This document shows positions 26,793 to 36,557 of a stretch of 64,000 bases of DNA, in pieces (the stretch's first letter is position 1; every line of letters starts with the position of its first letter). The stretch is from assembly GCF_017813365.1 (NCBI RefSeq), contig NZ_JAGIZA010000013.1, positions 117,353 through 181,352 of the forward strand. The letters run 5' to 3'. Below the pieces are notes generated by a model, which ran no database searches, was not told the origin of the DNA, and worked only from the letters and a program-made list of their open reading frames with translations. Source of the stretch: Roseomonas indoligenes (GTDB lineage: Bacteria > Pseudomonadota > Alphaproteobacteria > Acetobacterales > Acetobacteraceae). The position numbers and the translations under genes were made by a program.

Positions 26793-27640
26793 TGGCCACG
26801 CCCCGCCTGATGCTCATCAACGCCTTCAGCCTCGCGCCCGGTGCCTATGCGCTGCGCCCGCACAGCGGCACGCGCGAGGACCTGGTGATGGACTACGCCA
26901 ACGTCGCCCCGCTGCTGGCGGGGGTGGAATGGGATGTCCATGCCGGCGCCCCCGCCACCCATGGCCAATGGCCGGTGGAGACGAAGGAGGAGTTCATGAT
27001 GGTGGGCGTGAACCGCCTGCCCCTGGTGCGGGAGGCCTGCGAGAGCGGCCGCTTCGATGCGGTCGTGCTGCTCGGCGGCGGCGATCCCGGCTATCCGGAG
27101 GCGCGGGAAATCGGGCGCCGCTACGGCATCCCCGTGACGAGCTGCGCGCATGCCCAGATGCACATCGCCGTCACCCAGGGCCACCGCTTCAGCATCATCG
27201 ACATCTCCGAGACACACAACGCGCAAATGGCGAACCTCGTCGTGGGATATCGCTTTACCGAGCACTGCGCCTCCATCCGCAACGTCAACTTCCCCCTGCC
27301 CCGCCCGGCGCACCAGGGGGAGCAGTCCATCGCGAGGGAGAAGGCTCTGGCGCTCTCGGGCCAGCCCTCGGCCATGCTGGAGGCTGCTGTTGCCGCGGCC
27401 GAGGCCGCCATCGAGGAAGATGGGGCGGAGAGCATCATCCTCGGCTGCTCGGCCAGCTACTGGATGCAGCCCTTCCTGCAGCAGCGCCTGAAGGAGATGG
27501 GCTGGAGCATTCCCGTGCTCGAGGGCTACCGTTCCGCAGTGGCGCTGGCGAAGCTCCTTGTCAGCCTCGGGCTGGATGCCAGCGGCATTGCCTTCCCTTC
27601 CGACCAGCCCCGGCGCTGGCGCGCACGGAAGCCGGTGTGA
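26792..27640 (+). CDS. Aspartate/glutamate/hydantoin racemase family protein
   Basis: A 282-aa paralogue of the protein at 15757-16632. Seen: MMVGVNRLPLVREACESGR, VLLGGGDPGYPEAREI where the first catalytic Cys is replaced by Gly, and ESIILGCSASYW with the second Cys kept. The shared tail includes LKEMGWSIPVLEGYRSAVALAKLL. The single-Cys pattern is like arylmalonate decarboxylase rather than two-base racemases, though function is open. ATG at 26792 overlaps the MFS stop by one base, so it is coupled to the transporter. It likely acts on the imported compound. Confidence 0.87.
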   Translation: MATPRLMLINAFSLAPGAYALRPHSGTREDLVMDYANVAPLLAGVEWDVHAGAPATHGQWPVETKEEFMMVGVNRLPLVREACESGRFDAVVLLGGGDPGYPEAREIGRRYGIPVTSCAHAQMHIAVTQGHRFSIIDISETHNAQMANLVVGYRFTEHCASIRNVNFPLPRPAHQGEQSIAREKALALSGQPSAMLEAAVAAAEAAIEEDGAESIILGCSASYWMQPFLQQRLKEMGWSIPVLEGYRSAVALAKLLVSLGLDASGIAFPSDQPRRWRARKPV

Positions 27641-27672
27641 CACGCCATGACGGGATGGGGGGAGGATCGGGC

Positions 27673-29256
27673 ATGATCGGGCGGCGGACGATCCTCGCCG
27701 GCGCGGCCGCGGCGGCCGTTCCCTTGCGGGCAAGGGCCCAGCCCGCGCCGGCGCGCGTGCTGCGCTACGTGCCGCAGGCGGATCTCGGCAGCATCGACCC
27801 GATCTGGACCACCTCCGTCGTCACGCGGGACCACGGCTTCCTGATCTACGACACGCTGTTCGGCACGGACGCAAACTTCCAGCCCACGCCGCAGCTGGCC
27901 GAGGGCCACAGCCTCGAGCAGGACGGTCGCGTATGCACCGTCAGGCTTCGCACCGGCCTGAAGTTCCACGATGGGGAGGCGATCCGCGCGCGGGACGGCG
28001 TAGCCAGCCTGGAGCGCTGGATGGTGCGCGCCCCGCTGGGCCAGAAGCTGAAATCCGTGCTGGACGAGCTGAGCGCGCCGGACGACCTGACGATCCGCTT
28101 CCGGCTGAAGCGCCCCCTGCCCTATCTCGTCCCCATGCTCGGCCTTCCCGCGACGCCGGTGCCCTTCATCATGCCGGAACGGGTGGCGCGCACCGATCCC
28201 TTCCAGCAGATCACCGACACCACCGGCTCCGGCCCCTTCCGCTACCTGGCGCAGGAGCACATTCCCGGCAGCTTCTCCGCCTACGCGCCCTTTGCCGGCT
28301 ACAGCCCGACGCCCGCGGGCGGCACGGGCCTGACTGCAGGGCCGAAGCTGACCCATTTCGACCGCATCGAGTGGCACACGCTGCCGGATGCCGCCACCGC
28401 CGCCGCGGCCTTGCAGCGGGGCGAGATGGACTGGTTCTGCCAGCCCCCGCCGGAGGTGCTGGAACTCCTGCGCCGCAGCCGCGGCATCAGCGTGGGGCCG
28501 CTCGACCTGCTGCCCTACACGCTGCTGCTGCGCTTCAACAGCCTGAACCCGCCTTTCGACAACGCGGCCATCCGACGCGCCCTCCTGCCCGCGATCGACC
28601 AGGCCGACTTCGTCGCGGCCTGCGTGGGCAACAACCCGGAGGCGGGAATCACCGGCACCGGCGTCTTTCCCGCCGGGTCCCCTTCGGCCAGCGATGCCGG
28701 GCTGGAGCCGTTGCGCGGCCCGCGCAGCATGGATCTCGCGAGGCAGCGGCTGAAGGAGGCGGGATATGATGGCGGGCTCGTCCGCGTGCTCGGCCCCACC
28801 GACATCCTGAACCCCTCCGCCCTGACGCAGGTCGGCATCGACCTGTTCCGCCGTCTCGGCATGAACCTCGACGTCCAGCTCACGGACTGGGCGAGCGTGG
28901 TGCAGCGCCGCCCGAACAAGGAGCCGGTCGAGCGCGGCGGCTGGTCCGCCAGCTTCTATTCCAATCCCGGCTTCGACCTGCTGAACCCCGCCACCAACGC
29001 CCTCCTGCGCGGCAACGGTGCTGGCGCCTGGTTCGGCTGGCCCACCATCCCCCGGCTGGAGGAGTTGCGGGAGAACTGGTTCGACACCGCCGATCCCGCC
29101 GCCCAGGCCGCCATCACGCGGGAGATGCAGGTGGTGGCGATGCGGGAACTGCCCTTCATCCCCTTAGGCGGCCTGCGCAACTTCACCGCCACGCGCGCAG
29201 ATCTGCGCGACCGGGTGGTGGGGTCGCCGATCTTCTGGAATCTCAAGCGGGCCTGA
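27673..29256 (+). CDS. ABC transporter substrate-binding protein, family 5 (oligopeptide type)
   Basis: A 527-aa periplasmic binding protein of the dipeptide/oligopeptide/nickel family. Seen: a Tat-like signal MIGRRTILAGAAAAAVPLRARAQ, then LGSIDPIWTTSVVTRDHGFLIYDTLF, LRTGLKFHDGEAIRARDG, TGSGPFRY and RRALLPAIDQADF, all family hallmarks. No permease or ATPase genes follow, so it must use a transporter encoded elsewhere. The gene ends with TGATG, overlapping a possible start of the dioxygenase. Confidence 0.92.
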   Translation: MIGRRTILAGAAAAAVPLRARAQPAPARVLRYVPQADLGSIDPIWTTSVVTRDHGFLIYDTLFGTDANFQPTPQLAEGHSLEQDGRVCTVRLRTGLKFHDGEAIRARDGVASLERWMVRAPLGQKLKSVLDELSAPDDLTIRFRLKRPLPYLVPMLGLPATPVPFIMPERVARTDPFQQITDTTGSGPFRYLAQEHIPGSFSAYAPFAGYSPTPAGGTGLTAGPKLTHFDRIEWHTLPDAATAAAALQRGEMDWFCQPPPEVLELLRRSRGISVGPLDLLPYTLLLRFNSLNPPFDNAAIRRALLPAIDQADFVAACVGNNPEAGITGTGVFPAGSPSASDAGLEPLRGPRSMDLARQRLKEAGYDGGLVRVLGPTDILNPSALTQVGIDLFRRLGMNLDVQLTDWASVVQRRPNKEPVERGGWSASFYSNPGFDLLNPATNALLRGNGAGAWFGWPTIPRLEELRENWFDTADPAAQAAITREMQVVAMRELPFIPLGGLRNFTATRADLRDRVVGSPIFWNLKRA

Positions 29257-29276
29257 TGCCCGGGGAGCGAACGACC

Positions 29277-30308
29277 ATGCACCTTTTCAAGCAGCAGGGC
29301 CTGTCGGGGGAGGAGCAGTCCCGCACGCCCATCCCGGTCATCGACCTCGGCCGCTATCTCGCCGGGGAGCCGGGTTCCAGGGAGGCCGCCGCGGCCGAGC
29401 TGCGCCGTGCCTCGGAGGAAGTGGGCTTCTTCTACATCAGCAATCACGGCGTGCCGGAGGAGCTGGTCGAGCGCGCCTTCCGCGCCTCCCAGGCCTTCCA
29501 CGCCCTGCCGATGGAGGAGAAGCTCTCCATCAAGGTCAACGAGAACAACATCGGCTACCTGCCGATGGCGGGCTCGCTCGCCGCCTCCTCCACCGTGCAC
29601 AAGAACACCAAGCCCAACCTGAACGAGAGCTTCTTCATCACCCACGACCGCCCGGCCGACCACCCGGACGTGATCGCGGGCAAGCCGCTGCGGAGCGCCA
29701 ACCAGTGGCCGCCCTCCCCGCCCGCCACCATGCGGGAGGACATGGTGTCCTACTACCGCGCCGTGCACGGGCTCGCGGACCGGCTCGTTGCGCTCTTCGC
29801 AGCCTCGCTCGACCTGCCGCCGGATTGGTTCGACGCGTCCTTCGCGAACGAGTCCAACGCCACCATCCGCTTCATCCACTACCCGCCGCAGGACGTGATC
29901 GAGGAGAACCAGTTCGGCAGCGCACCGCACACGGACAACTCCTTCCTCACCATCCTCGCGCGGACGGAGGTGCCGGGCCTGGCCGTGCGGCTGACCAACG
30001 GCAAGTGGTTCATCCCGCCGCTGATCCCCGGCACCTTCCTCGTCAATCTCGGCAACATCCTGCGCCGCTGGTCCAACGACACCTACCTCTCCACCCCTCA
30101 TGGGGTGGTGAACGACAGTGGGAAGGACCGCTACTCCATTGCCTTCTTCCACAACCCAAATCCGCAGGCCGTCATCACCCCCGTGCCGACCCGCGTGACG
30201 GCGGAGCAGCCGGTCCAGCACGAGCCCGCGCTCTACCTGGATCTCGCCCTCGCCTTCTACCGGGCGAACTACCTGCACCAGAAGCGCCCCGCCGAGGCCG
30301 GCGCCTGA
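29277..30308 (+). CDS. Isopenicillin N synthase-like Fe(II)/2-oxoglutarate dioxygenase
   Basis: A 343-aa member of the IPNS/2OG-Fe(II) oxygenase family. Seen: an N-terminal DIOX_N region (IPVIDLGRYLAG, EVGFFYISNHGVP), then the jelly-roll core with iron ligands His218 and Asp220 in PHTDNSFLT and His275 in STPHGVVN, and the Arg-x-Ser of RYSIAFF that binds the 2OG carboxylate. ATG at 29277 has GGGGAGCG about 9 nt upstream; an alternative ATG at 29256 overlaps the previous stop and would add 7 residues. It probably hydroxylates or ring-modifies the pathway substrate. Confidence 0.9.
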   Translation: MHLFKQQGLSGEEQSRTPIPVIDLGRYLAGEPGSREAAAAELRRASEEVGFFYISNHGVPEELVERAFRASQAFHALPMEEKLSIKVNENNIGYLPMAGSLAASSTVHKNTKPNLNESFFITHDRPADHPDVIAGKPLRSANQWPPSPPATMREDMVSYYRAVHGLADRLVALFAASLDLPPDWFDASFANESNATIRFIHYPPQDVIEENQFGSAPHTDNSFLTILARTEVPGLAVRLTNGKWFIPPLIPGTFLVNLGNILRRWSNDTYLSTPHGVVNDSGKDRYSIAFFHNPNPQAVITPVPTRVTAEQPVQHEPALYLDLALAFYRANYLHQKRPAEAGA

Positions 30309-30409
30309 CCCAAGCCCCCGGGGCCTGATGGATCTGGAGCGCGCCGCCGGACACACTTGGAACAGCGGATCCACGCCAGACGGCGATCCGCTCCTGACGG
30401 AGAACGGGC

Positions 30410-31291
30410 ATGCCCCACGCGACGACCGATGATGGCGTGACGCTTTACTGCGAGGAAACCGGCAGCGGCACGCCCGTGATCTTCGTGCACGAATTCGCCG
30501 GCGATATGCGGAGTTGGGAGCCGCAGCTGCGCCATTTCGGCCAGCGCTACCGCGCCATCGCCTACAATGCCCGCGGCTACCCGCCCTCCGACGTGCCGGA
30601 GGACCCCTCCAGCTACTCCCAGGCGCGCGCCGCGGACGACATCCTCGCCGTGCTGGACCATCTGGGCGTGGAGAAGGCGCATGTGGTCGGCCTTTCCATG
30701 GGCGGCTTCGCAACGCTGCATTTCGGCTTCCGCCACCCCTCCCGTGCCTTCTCCCTTACCGTCGCGGGCTGCGGCTACGGGGCGGAGCTGGCTCAGCAGG
30801 ACCGCTTCCGGGCTGAGGCGGCGGCCAGCGCGGCAGTGCTGAAGGAGGAGGGGATGGCACGCTTCGCCGGCCGCTACGCCTATGGCCCCACCCGCGTGCA
30901 GTTCGAGAACAAGGATCCGCGCGGCTTCGCGGAGTTCGCGCAGGGGCTGGCGGAGCATTCCGCCCTCGGCTCCGCCAACACGCAGATCGGCGTGCAGGGA
31001 GGACGACCGTCCCTCTATACGTTGGTGGACGAGATGAGGGCGCTGACCGTCCCTACCCTCGTGCTCACCGGGGACGAGGACTGGCCGTGCCTGCAGCCCG
31101 GCCTGCTGATGAAGCAGAGCATCCCGTCCGCCGCGCTGGCGGTGATGCCGAACTGCGGCCACACCATCAACCTGGAAGACCCGGACGAGTTCAACCGCCT
31201 CGTCACCGCCTTCATCGTGCAGGTGGATTGCGGGCGCTGGCCGATGCGCGACCCGCGCGCCCTCTCCGCCTCCATCACCGGGATGCGCTAG
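30410..31291 (+). CDS. Alpha/beta hydrolase
   Basis: A 293-aa alpha/beta hydrolase, last gene of the plus-strand arm, 100 bp after the dioxygenase. Seen: IFVHEFAGDMRSW (oxyanion), YNARGYPPSDVP, the nucleophile elbow GLSMGGFATLH, an acid near TGDEDWPCL and His in NCGHTINLEDP. No signal peptide. GGAGAACGGGC precedes the ATG. It is more distant from the tandem pair on the minus arm, so the region has three cytoplasmic hydrolases of this fold under possible common control. Confidence 0.9.
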   Translation: MPHATTDDGVTLYCEETGSGTPVIFVHEFAGDMRSWEPQLRHFGQRYRAIAYNARGYPPSDVPEDPSSYSQARAADDILAVLDHLGVEKAHVVGLSMGGFATLHFGFRHPSRAFSLTVAGCGYGAELAQQDRFRAEAAASAAVLKEEGMARFAGRYAYGPTRVQFENKDPRGFAEFAQGLAEHSALGSANTQIGVQGGRPSLYTLVDEMRALTVPTLVLTGDEDWPCLQPGLLMKQSIPSAALAVMPNCGHTINLEDPDEFNRLVTAFIVQVDCGRWPMRDPRALSASITGMR

Positions 31292-31298
31292 GGGCCGC

Positions 31299-32039
31299 CT
31301 ATCCCTCCTCGAAGAGGCGCCGCAAGGCGGGGGAGAGCCCCGTCATCGGCTTGGGCGCGGGGCGCCGGAAGCTCCCCGCCGTGGCCTTGCGCGGCCCCAG
31401 TACCGCCAGGGTCTCAGCCTGCCGCACGGCGGCCGCGACACCGTCCAGCAGCGGCACGGGCACTTGGTCCGCCACCTGGGCCGCCAGGCCCGCCAGGGGC
31501 GCGCCGCCGAGGATGCAGACATCCGCCCCCGCCGCCACCGCGCGGCCGCAGAGCTCCACCAGCCGTGCGGCCTTCTCGTCCGCCACGTCGTCGATGCCGG
31601 AGAAAGGCTCGTCCAGGCAGAACACGCCCGCGCAGCGCCGTGCCAGGCCGTTGTACTCCACGCACTCCCAGTACCAGGGCTCCAGCGAGACCGAGAAGGT
31701 GACGATCGCGAAGCGGCGTCCCAGCATGCAGGCCGTGAGCATGGCCGCTTCCGCCATCCCGACCACGGGAACGCGCAGCAGTTCGCGCGCCGCCCCGAGG
31801 CCCGGGTCAGCGAAGGCGCCGATGATCACCGCATCCGCCCCGTTCGCGTGGTCAGCCAGAAGCTCCAGCACGGAGGCGGCCCCCAGGACCGCCTCCGCCC
31901 GCGTCGCGATGTATGGCGCGCCCGTCCGGGCCGTGACCGCGCGAATCTCCGTCGACGGCGCCGCGGCCGCACGCGCCACCCCAGCAATCCGGTCCGTCAC
32001 GGAGGTGCTGGTGTTGGGATTGATCAGCAGCAGGTTCAT
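31299..32039 (-). CDS. Hydantoin racemase-like protein lacking both catalytic cysteines
   Basis: A 246-aa protein of the HyuE/Asp-Glu racemase family. Seen: the N-terminal family signature LLLINPNTSTSVTDRI, VIIGAFADPGLGAARELL, VPVVGMAEAAML and VCILGGAPLAGLAAQV. In hydantoin racemases these segments read ACFGDPGL and LGCAGM; here Ala and Gly stand in both Cys positions, so classic two-Cys racemisation is not possible. ATG at 32039 is chosen because the family begins with this segment; longer versions add unrelated sequence. It ends 8 bp from the convergent hydrolase gene. Confidence 0.85.
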   Translation of the reverse strand: MNLLLINPNTSTSVTDRIAGVARAAAAPSTEIRAVTARTGAPYIATRAEAVLGAASVLELLADHANGADAVIIGAFADPGLGAARELLRVPVVGMAEAAMLTACMLGRRFAIVTFSVSLEPWYWECVEYNGLARRCAGVFCLDEPFSGIDDVADEKAARLVELCGRAVAAGADVCILGGAPLAGLAAQVADQVPVPLLDGVAAAVRQAETLAVLGPRKATAGSFRRPAPKPMTGLSPALRRLFEEG

Positions 32040-32658
32040 CAGGCCCCCCCCCGGCGACAAGGCAGCATCGTTCAAATAGTCGTTTAGCGGAACCTGATGG
32101 CGATGCATCCGGCGGCAGGGACGAATGGATCCGACAGCGCGGTGAACAGTCCTGAAAGGAGGCGCAGCCGTGCGGAATGTCGGCCGCGGGCGTGGCAGGG
32201 CAGCGCTGGCAAGGCTGCAGGTAGCCCAGCACCAAGCGGCTCCTCCGCACCCGGCCAGGATTTCGCAGGCTCGGGCCAGGAGAGCCTCCCCGGGCGGCGA
32301 TCGTCGCGGAGCACAGGATAGCGCGACCGGGGGCGAAGGCGCGCGGCCTGACGCTCCTCACCTCCGAGGTCCGCTGCAGCACGCCGGCCGCGCGCGTCGA
32401 CGGCCGGCTATCGGGTGATGGGAAGCCCGGCCCCGCCACCAAGCGGCTCGCCCGCTCGGTAACGCCGCCATCCCGGCAGAACGGGTGGTCCACATGGTTC
32501 GGGAGCGTGATGAGGGCCGACAGAGACGTGCCGAAGGTCAGGTCCTCGGCGCGCCCAAGCGGCGTTTTTCAACTTGCGGTTGTGTCATCCATCCAGTTTA
32601 CTTATGTCGTCTCCCCGGGCCTTGCAGGTGGACACCTCATGGCACGTCCAGGAACGAC
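32040..32658. other. Intergenic, divergent promoter region
   Basis: About 620 bp between divergent genes. Open frames here are Arg/Pro-rich and not convincing. The first 60 bp include a short AT-richer patch (caaatagtcgtttag) that could hold the promoter of the racemase-like gene. Nothing else recognised. Confidence 0.4.
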
Positions 32659-35600
32659 ATGAGGCAACGACCGTTCATGGTGTCTTCTTCGGCGGGCAGC
32701 GCTGGCGCGTCGGATCGCGAATGCGAAACTACGGGAACCTGGCATTCAAACCCGGCTGAGACTTTCCACCTTCTCCTGAACGGTGTTCAGCATCCCATCC
32801 TGGTCAAGGATCGCGAGGGCCGTTGGCTCGCGGTCAACGACGCAGCATGCGCCCTGATGTGTATCGACCGTGAGGAAGCGCTGCTTCGCACGGACCATGA
32901 TCTCCTTCCGAGGGAACAGGCGGACCGGAACAGGGCCACGGACGACGAGGTTTTCGGTACGGGTAACGAGCAAAAGACCACTGAGCAGGTTGCCCTCCCC
33001 GGCGGCAAGGTACACGTCGTAACCACCCTCAAGCGCCTGGTCACGCTGCCGGGTCCGAGTGGCGGGGAAAGCTTCCTGGTCGTGTCCTTCACCGACCTTA
33101 CGCACGAGCAGCAGATTTCGGGAGCACTGCGCGAGAGCCAGGAGGATCAGCACTACGCCTACGCGCTCAGCCCGCAGATCCCCTGGACGGCTGACCCGGA
33201 GGGCAGGATCCTTGAGGCAGGCCCGCGCTGGTTCGAATTCACGGGGATGACGAGGGAGGAACTCAGGGAAGCCGGATGGCTTCCTGCCATACACCCCGAT
33301 GAACGGGAATCCGCCGGGCAAAGCGTGGCCGCATCGCTCGCAACCGGCCAGCCACTCGATTTGGAATGTCGCTTCCGCCTGCGCGATGGAACCTATCGCT
33401 GGTTCCGCGCCCGTGCGGCTGCACGCCGTGACGAGCACGGCGCCGTGGCCCGCTGGTACGGAACAACCGAGGACATCCACGACCGCAAGCTGGCCGAGAT
33501 CGCCCTGCGAGAGAGCGAGACGCGGTTTCGCAAGATGGCCGACGATGCGCCAGTCATCGTCTGGGTTGCCGACCCGGATGGCACGGCAACCTTTTTCAGC
33601 CAGCTCTGGACCGAGACGACCGGCCAAGCCGTGAGCGAGGCACTTGGCTCGGGCTGGATGGCAGCCGTTCACCCCGAAGATCACGCGAAGATCGAACAGG
33701 CCTTCGAGGTGGCCGCCGCCCGGTCGGCACCGTTCCGCGTCGAGTATCGGCTGCGTCGGTCCGGCGGAGACTGGGCCTGGGTCATCGACGCCGGCCAGCC
33801 GCGCTTCGGCCGGGATGGAAGCTTCCTCGGCTATGTCGGTTCAATCCTCGACATCACCGAACGAAGGGAAATGGAAGCAGCCCTTCGGGAGAGCGAGGAG
33901 CACTACCGCTACTCCGTGGAATTGAGTCCCCAGATCCCTTGGACCGCCACCCCTGAAGGCATGGTCGACGAGGTCGGGTTGCGCTGGCACGGCCAGATCG
34001 GGATGTCCAGGCAGGAGACCCTGGGCGCGGGATGGGCGCGCGCACTCCATCCGGACGATGCCGAACGGGCTCTGCAGGGCTGGGACCGCTCCTTGAGGAG
34101 CGGTGAGCCACTCGACCATGAATACCGCCTTCAGCTCTCCGATGGATCCTACCGATGGTTCCGGGCCCGCGCCGCCGCCCGGCGGGATGCCGGTGGCCGG
34201 ATCGTGCGCTGGTATGGCACGCTCGAGAACATCCAGGATCGCAAGGCGGCCGAACAGGCCTTGCGCGAAAGCGAGGCCTTCGCGCGCACGATCCTTGAGA
34301 ACAGCCCGGATTGCGTGCGAATCCTCGACATCGAGGGCCGGCTCCTCTTCATGAACGAGGCCGGACATCACTTGCTCGATCTCGACAGCACGGCCGATCT
34401 GGATACGAAGATCTGGGGCGAGATCATCCCGCCCGAATACAGGGAGATGATCGAGGGCGCCCTGGCTGCCGCCATGGCAGGGAAGACCAGCCGCTTCACG
34501 ACGCATCGCTTCAAGAGGGACGGCTCGGTGCAGTGGCTCGACACGATCGTCGGCTACATCCCCGGCGCGGAGGACCGCCCGGCCCGCCTGCTGTCGATCT
34601 CGCGCGATGTCACCTCCGTCCGCCAGGCCCGTGAGGCGGCGGAGACGGCGCGGCGCGAGGCAGAGGCCGCGGCCGCCCGCCTGTCCGCCGTGCTGGAGAG
34701 CACGATGGACGGCGTCCTCATGCTCGATCACGACTGGCGCGTGACCTACGCCAGCCAGAACGCCAGGCGATTGCTGCAGGATCGGGGCTTCAGGACCGGG
34801 GCGAGCGTGTGGACGATGTTTCCGGACGAGATGGATGGTGTTTTCGCCGCGCATTATCGCAAGGTCATGACGGAGCAGGTTCCCGTCGCGTTCGAGGAGT
34901 ATCTGGCCTCGGTTCATTGCTGGTTCGAGGTTCACGCCTACCCCGCCCCGGAAGGCATCTCGATCTTCTTCCGAGATGTGACCCAACGGCGCGAGGCGGA
35001 GCGGGAGCGGCTGGCCGCGCAGGAAAAAATCACCCATATGGCGCGGCATGACGCCCTGACCGGCCTGCCGAACCGGATCCTCTTCCGCGAGCGCCTGGGC
35101 CACATCCTCAAGGATCGTCGCCCTGGGATGAGGACCGCGGTGCTCTCGCTCGACCTCGATGGTTTCGGGGCGATCAACGACACCTTCGGGCATGCTGTGG
35201 GCGATACTCTCCTGGGGCACGTGGTCGAACGGATTCAATCTCACCTGCGAGGTTCCGATACGCTCGCGCGCTTCGGCGGCGACGAGTTCGCCATCGTGCA
35301 ACCGTCGGTCCAGCAGCCGGAGGATGCGGCCAGGCTGGCCTGTCGCATCGTCGCGCTCCTGTCGAAGCCCTTCGAACTTCACGGCCAGCAGATCATCATC
35401 GGGACCAGCGTCGGCGTAGCCATCGCGCCGGAGGACGGGCGGACGGCGGACGATCTTCTGAAATCCGCCGGAGTGGCCCTCTTCGGCGCAAAGTCGGAAG
35501 GCCGGGGAACCCACGCCTTTTTCAGGCCCGGCATGCATGAGCGCCTTCGGACACGGCAGGCCATCAAGGCCGCCATGATTCACGCGCTGCCCCGGGGTGA

Positions 35601-36354
35601 GTTCGAGCTCCACTACCAGCCGCTGGTGCGGTTGAAGACCGGAGAGATCAGCTGCTTCGAGGCCCTGCTGCGCTGGCGCCACCCGGAGCGCGGCCTGATC
35701 TCCCCGGCGGACTTCATCCCCGTGGCGGAAGAGACCGGGCTGATCGTATCCATGGGGGAATGGGCCCTGCGGGAGGCCTGCTCGCGGGCGGCAGGCTGGC
35801 CGGCAGGGTGCGGAGTGGCGGTCAACCTCTCCCCGGCCCAGTTCAGATCCGCCGGGCTTGTCGATGCCGTGTCGCGGACCCTGTCCGACTCAGGCCTTCA
35901 GCCCGAACTGCTGCAGATCGAGATCACCGAGTCCCTGATGCTCCAGGACAGCACGGCCAATCTCGACGTCCTTCGGGGTCTTCGAAGCCTCGGCGTGCGC
36001 ATCGCGATGGATGATTTCGGGACGGGCTATTCCTCCCTGAGTTATCTTCGCAGCTTTCCCTTCGACAAGATCAAGCTCGACCAGTCCTTCGTGCGGGAAC
36101 TTCCTGATGGGCAGGAGGCCCGGGCGATCATCCGAGCGGTGGCAGGGCTGGGGGCCACGCTTGGGGTCACGACAACGGCCGAGGGGATCGAGACGCTGGA
36201 CCAACTCCGCATCTTGCTATCGACCGGGTATGACGAGGGCCAGGGCTATCTCTTCAGCAAGCCCGTTGCGGATCCTGATGTCGCGCAGCTCACCGAGGCC
36301 ATCCGGAAGACGATGAGCTCGCTCCTTCAGGAGACGACATTTCCTCCCCTTTGA
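32659..36354 (+). CDS. Multi-PAS GGDEF-EAL protein (c-di-GMP synthesis/hydrolysis)
   Basis: A 1231-aa cytoplasmic signalling protein with no transmembrane segment. Six PAS-like units come first, with units 2 and 4 nearly repeated (both contain SPQIPWTA and YRWFRARAAARRD), then a short coiled linker. GGDEF follows (HDALTGLPNR, RFGGDEF, with an RxxD inhibitory site RGSD five residues before it). EAL is last (EALLRWRHPERG, NLSPAQF, EITES, DDFGTGYSSL, KLDQSF, EGQGYLFSKP). Both catalytic signatures look intact, so it could make and destroy c-di-GMP, with PAS input deciding. The start may be 32659 or 32677. It is convergent with wspR. Confidence 0.93.
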   Translation: MRQRPFMVSSSAGSAGASDRECETTGTWHSNPAETFHLLLNGVQHPILVKDREGRWLAVNDAACALMCIDREEALLRTDHDLLPREQADRNRATDDEVFGTGNEQKTTEQVALPGGKVHVVTTLKRLVTLPGPSGGESFLVVSFTDLTHEQQISGALRESQEDQHYAYALSPQIPWTADPEGRILEAGPRWFEFTGMTREELREAGWLPAIHPDERESAGQSVAASLATGQPLDLECRFRLRDGTYRWFRARAAARRDEHGAVARWYGTTEDIHDRKLAEIALRESETRFRKMADDAPVIVWVADPDGTATFFSQLWTETTGQAVSEALGSGWMAAVHPEDHAKIEQAFEVAAARSAPFRVEYRLRRSGGDWAWVIDAGQPRFGRDGSFLGYVGSILDITERREMEAALRESEEHYRYSVELSPQIPWTATPEGMVDEVGLRWHGQIGMSRQETLGAGWARALHPDDAERALQGWDRSLRSGEPLDHEYRLQLSDGSYRWFRARAAARRDAGGRIVRWYGTLENIQDRKAAEQALRESEAFARTILENSPDCVRILDIEGRLLFMNEAGHHLLDLDSTADLDTKIWGEIIPPEYREMIEGALAAAMAGKTSRFTTHRFKRDGSVQWLDTIVGYIPGAEDRPARLLSISRDVTSVRQAREAAETARREAEAAAARLSAVLESTMDGVLMLDHDWRVTYASQNARRLLQDRGFRTGASVWTMFPDEMDGVFAAHYRKVMTEQVPVAFEEYLASVHCWFEVHAYPAPEGISIFFRDVTQRREAERERLAAQEKITHMARHDALTGLPNRILFRERLGHILKDRRPGMRTAVLSLDLDGFGAINDTFGHAVGDTLLGHVVERIQSHLRGSDTLARFGGDEFAIVQPSVQQPEDAARLACRIVALLSKPFELHGQQIIIGTSVGVAIAPEDGRTADDLLKSAGVALFGAKSEGRGTHAFFRPGMHERLRTRQAIKAAMIHALPRGEFELHYQPLVRLKTGEISCFEALLRWRHPERGLISPADFIPVAEETGLIVSMGEWALREACSRAAGWPAGCGVAVNLSPAQFRSAGLVDAVSRTLSDSGLQPELLQIEITESLMLQDSTANLDVLRGLRSLGVRIAMDDFGTGYSSLSYLRSFPFDKIKLDQSFVRELPDGQEARAIIRAVAGLGATLGVTTTAEGIETLDQLRILLSTGYDEGQGYLFSKPVADPDVAQLTEAIRKTMSSLLQETTFPPL

Positions 36355-36523
36355 AGAGGCTGCCGCGCGGCGCGATCGTGGTGCGGGAAGTAAGGTCGCC
36401 GGGCAGAACGGCCTGCTACGCAGCGGGATCAGGCCTCCGGCAAGGTGCCGGGCCCGGAGATGGCGCGGCAGATCCGAAGACGGGACAGAGGCAGCTTCTC
36501 CTGACCGGGCCAGGCTGAATACC

Positions 36524-36549
36524 GCAGGCGGCAGGAATCCTCCGCCTGC
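36524..36549 (-). terminator. Hairpin after wspR
   Basis: GCAGGCGG (36524-36531) pairs with CCGCCTGC (36542-36549), an 8-bp GC stem with a 10-base loop, 8 bp after the wspR stop. No clear U-tract follows, so termination may be weak or factor-dependent. Confidence 0.5.
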
Positions 36550-36557
36550 ATCCTCAT

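Noticed and set aside
30309..30409. Terminator between the dioxygenase and hydrolase genes
   Set aside because: No convincing stem-loop was found; the two genes are probably co-transcribed.
33841..35682. 613-aa minus-strand frame inside the GGDEF-EAL gene
   Set aside because: It is the antisense of a gene with clear PAS, GGDEF and EAL motifs, and has no family sequence of its own.
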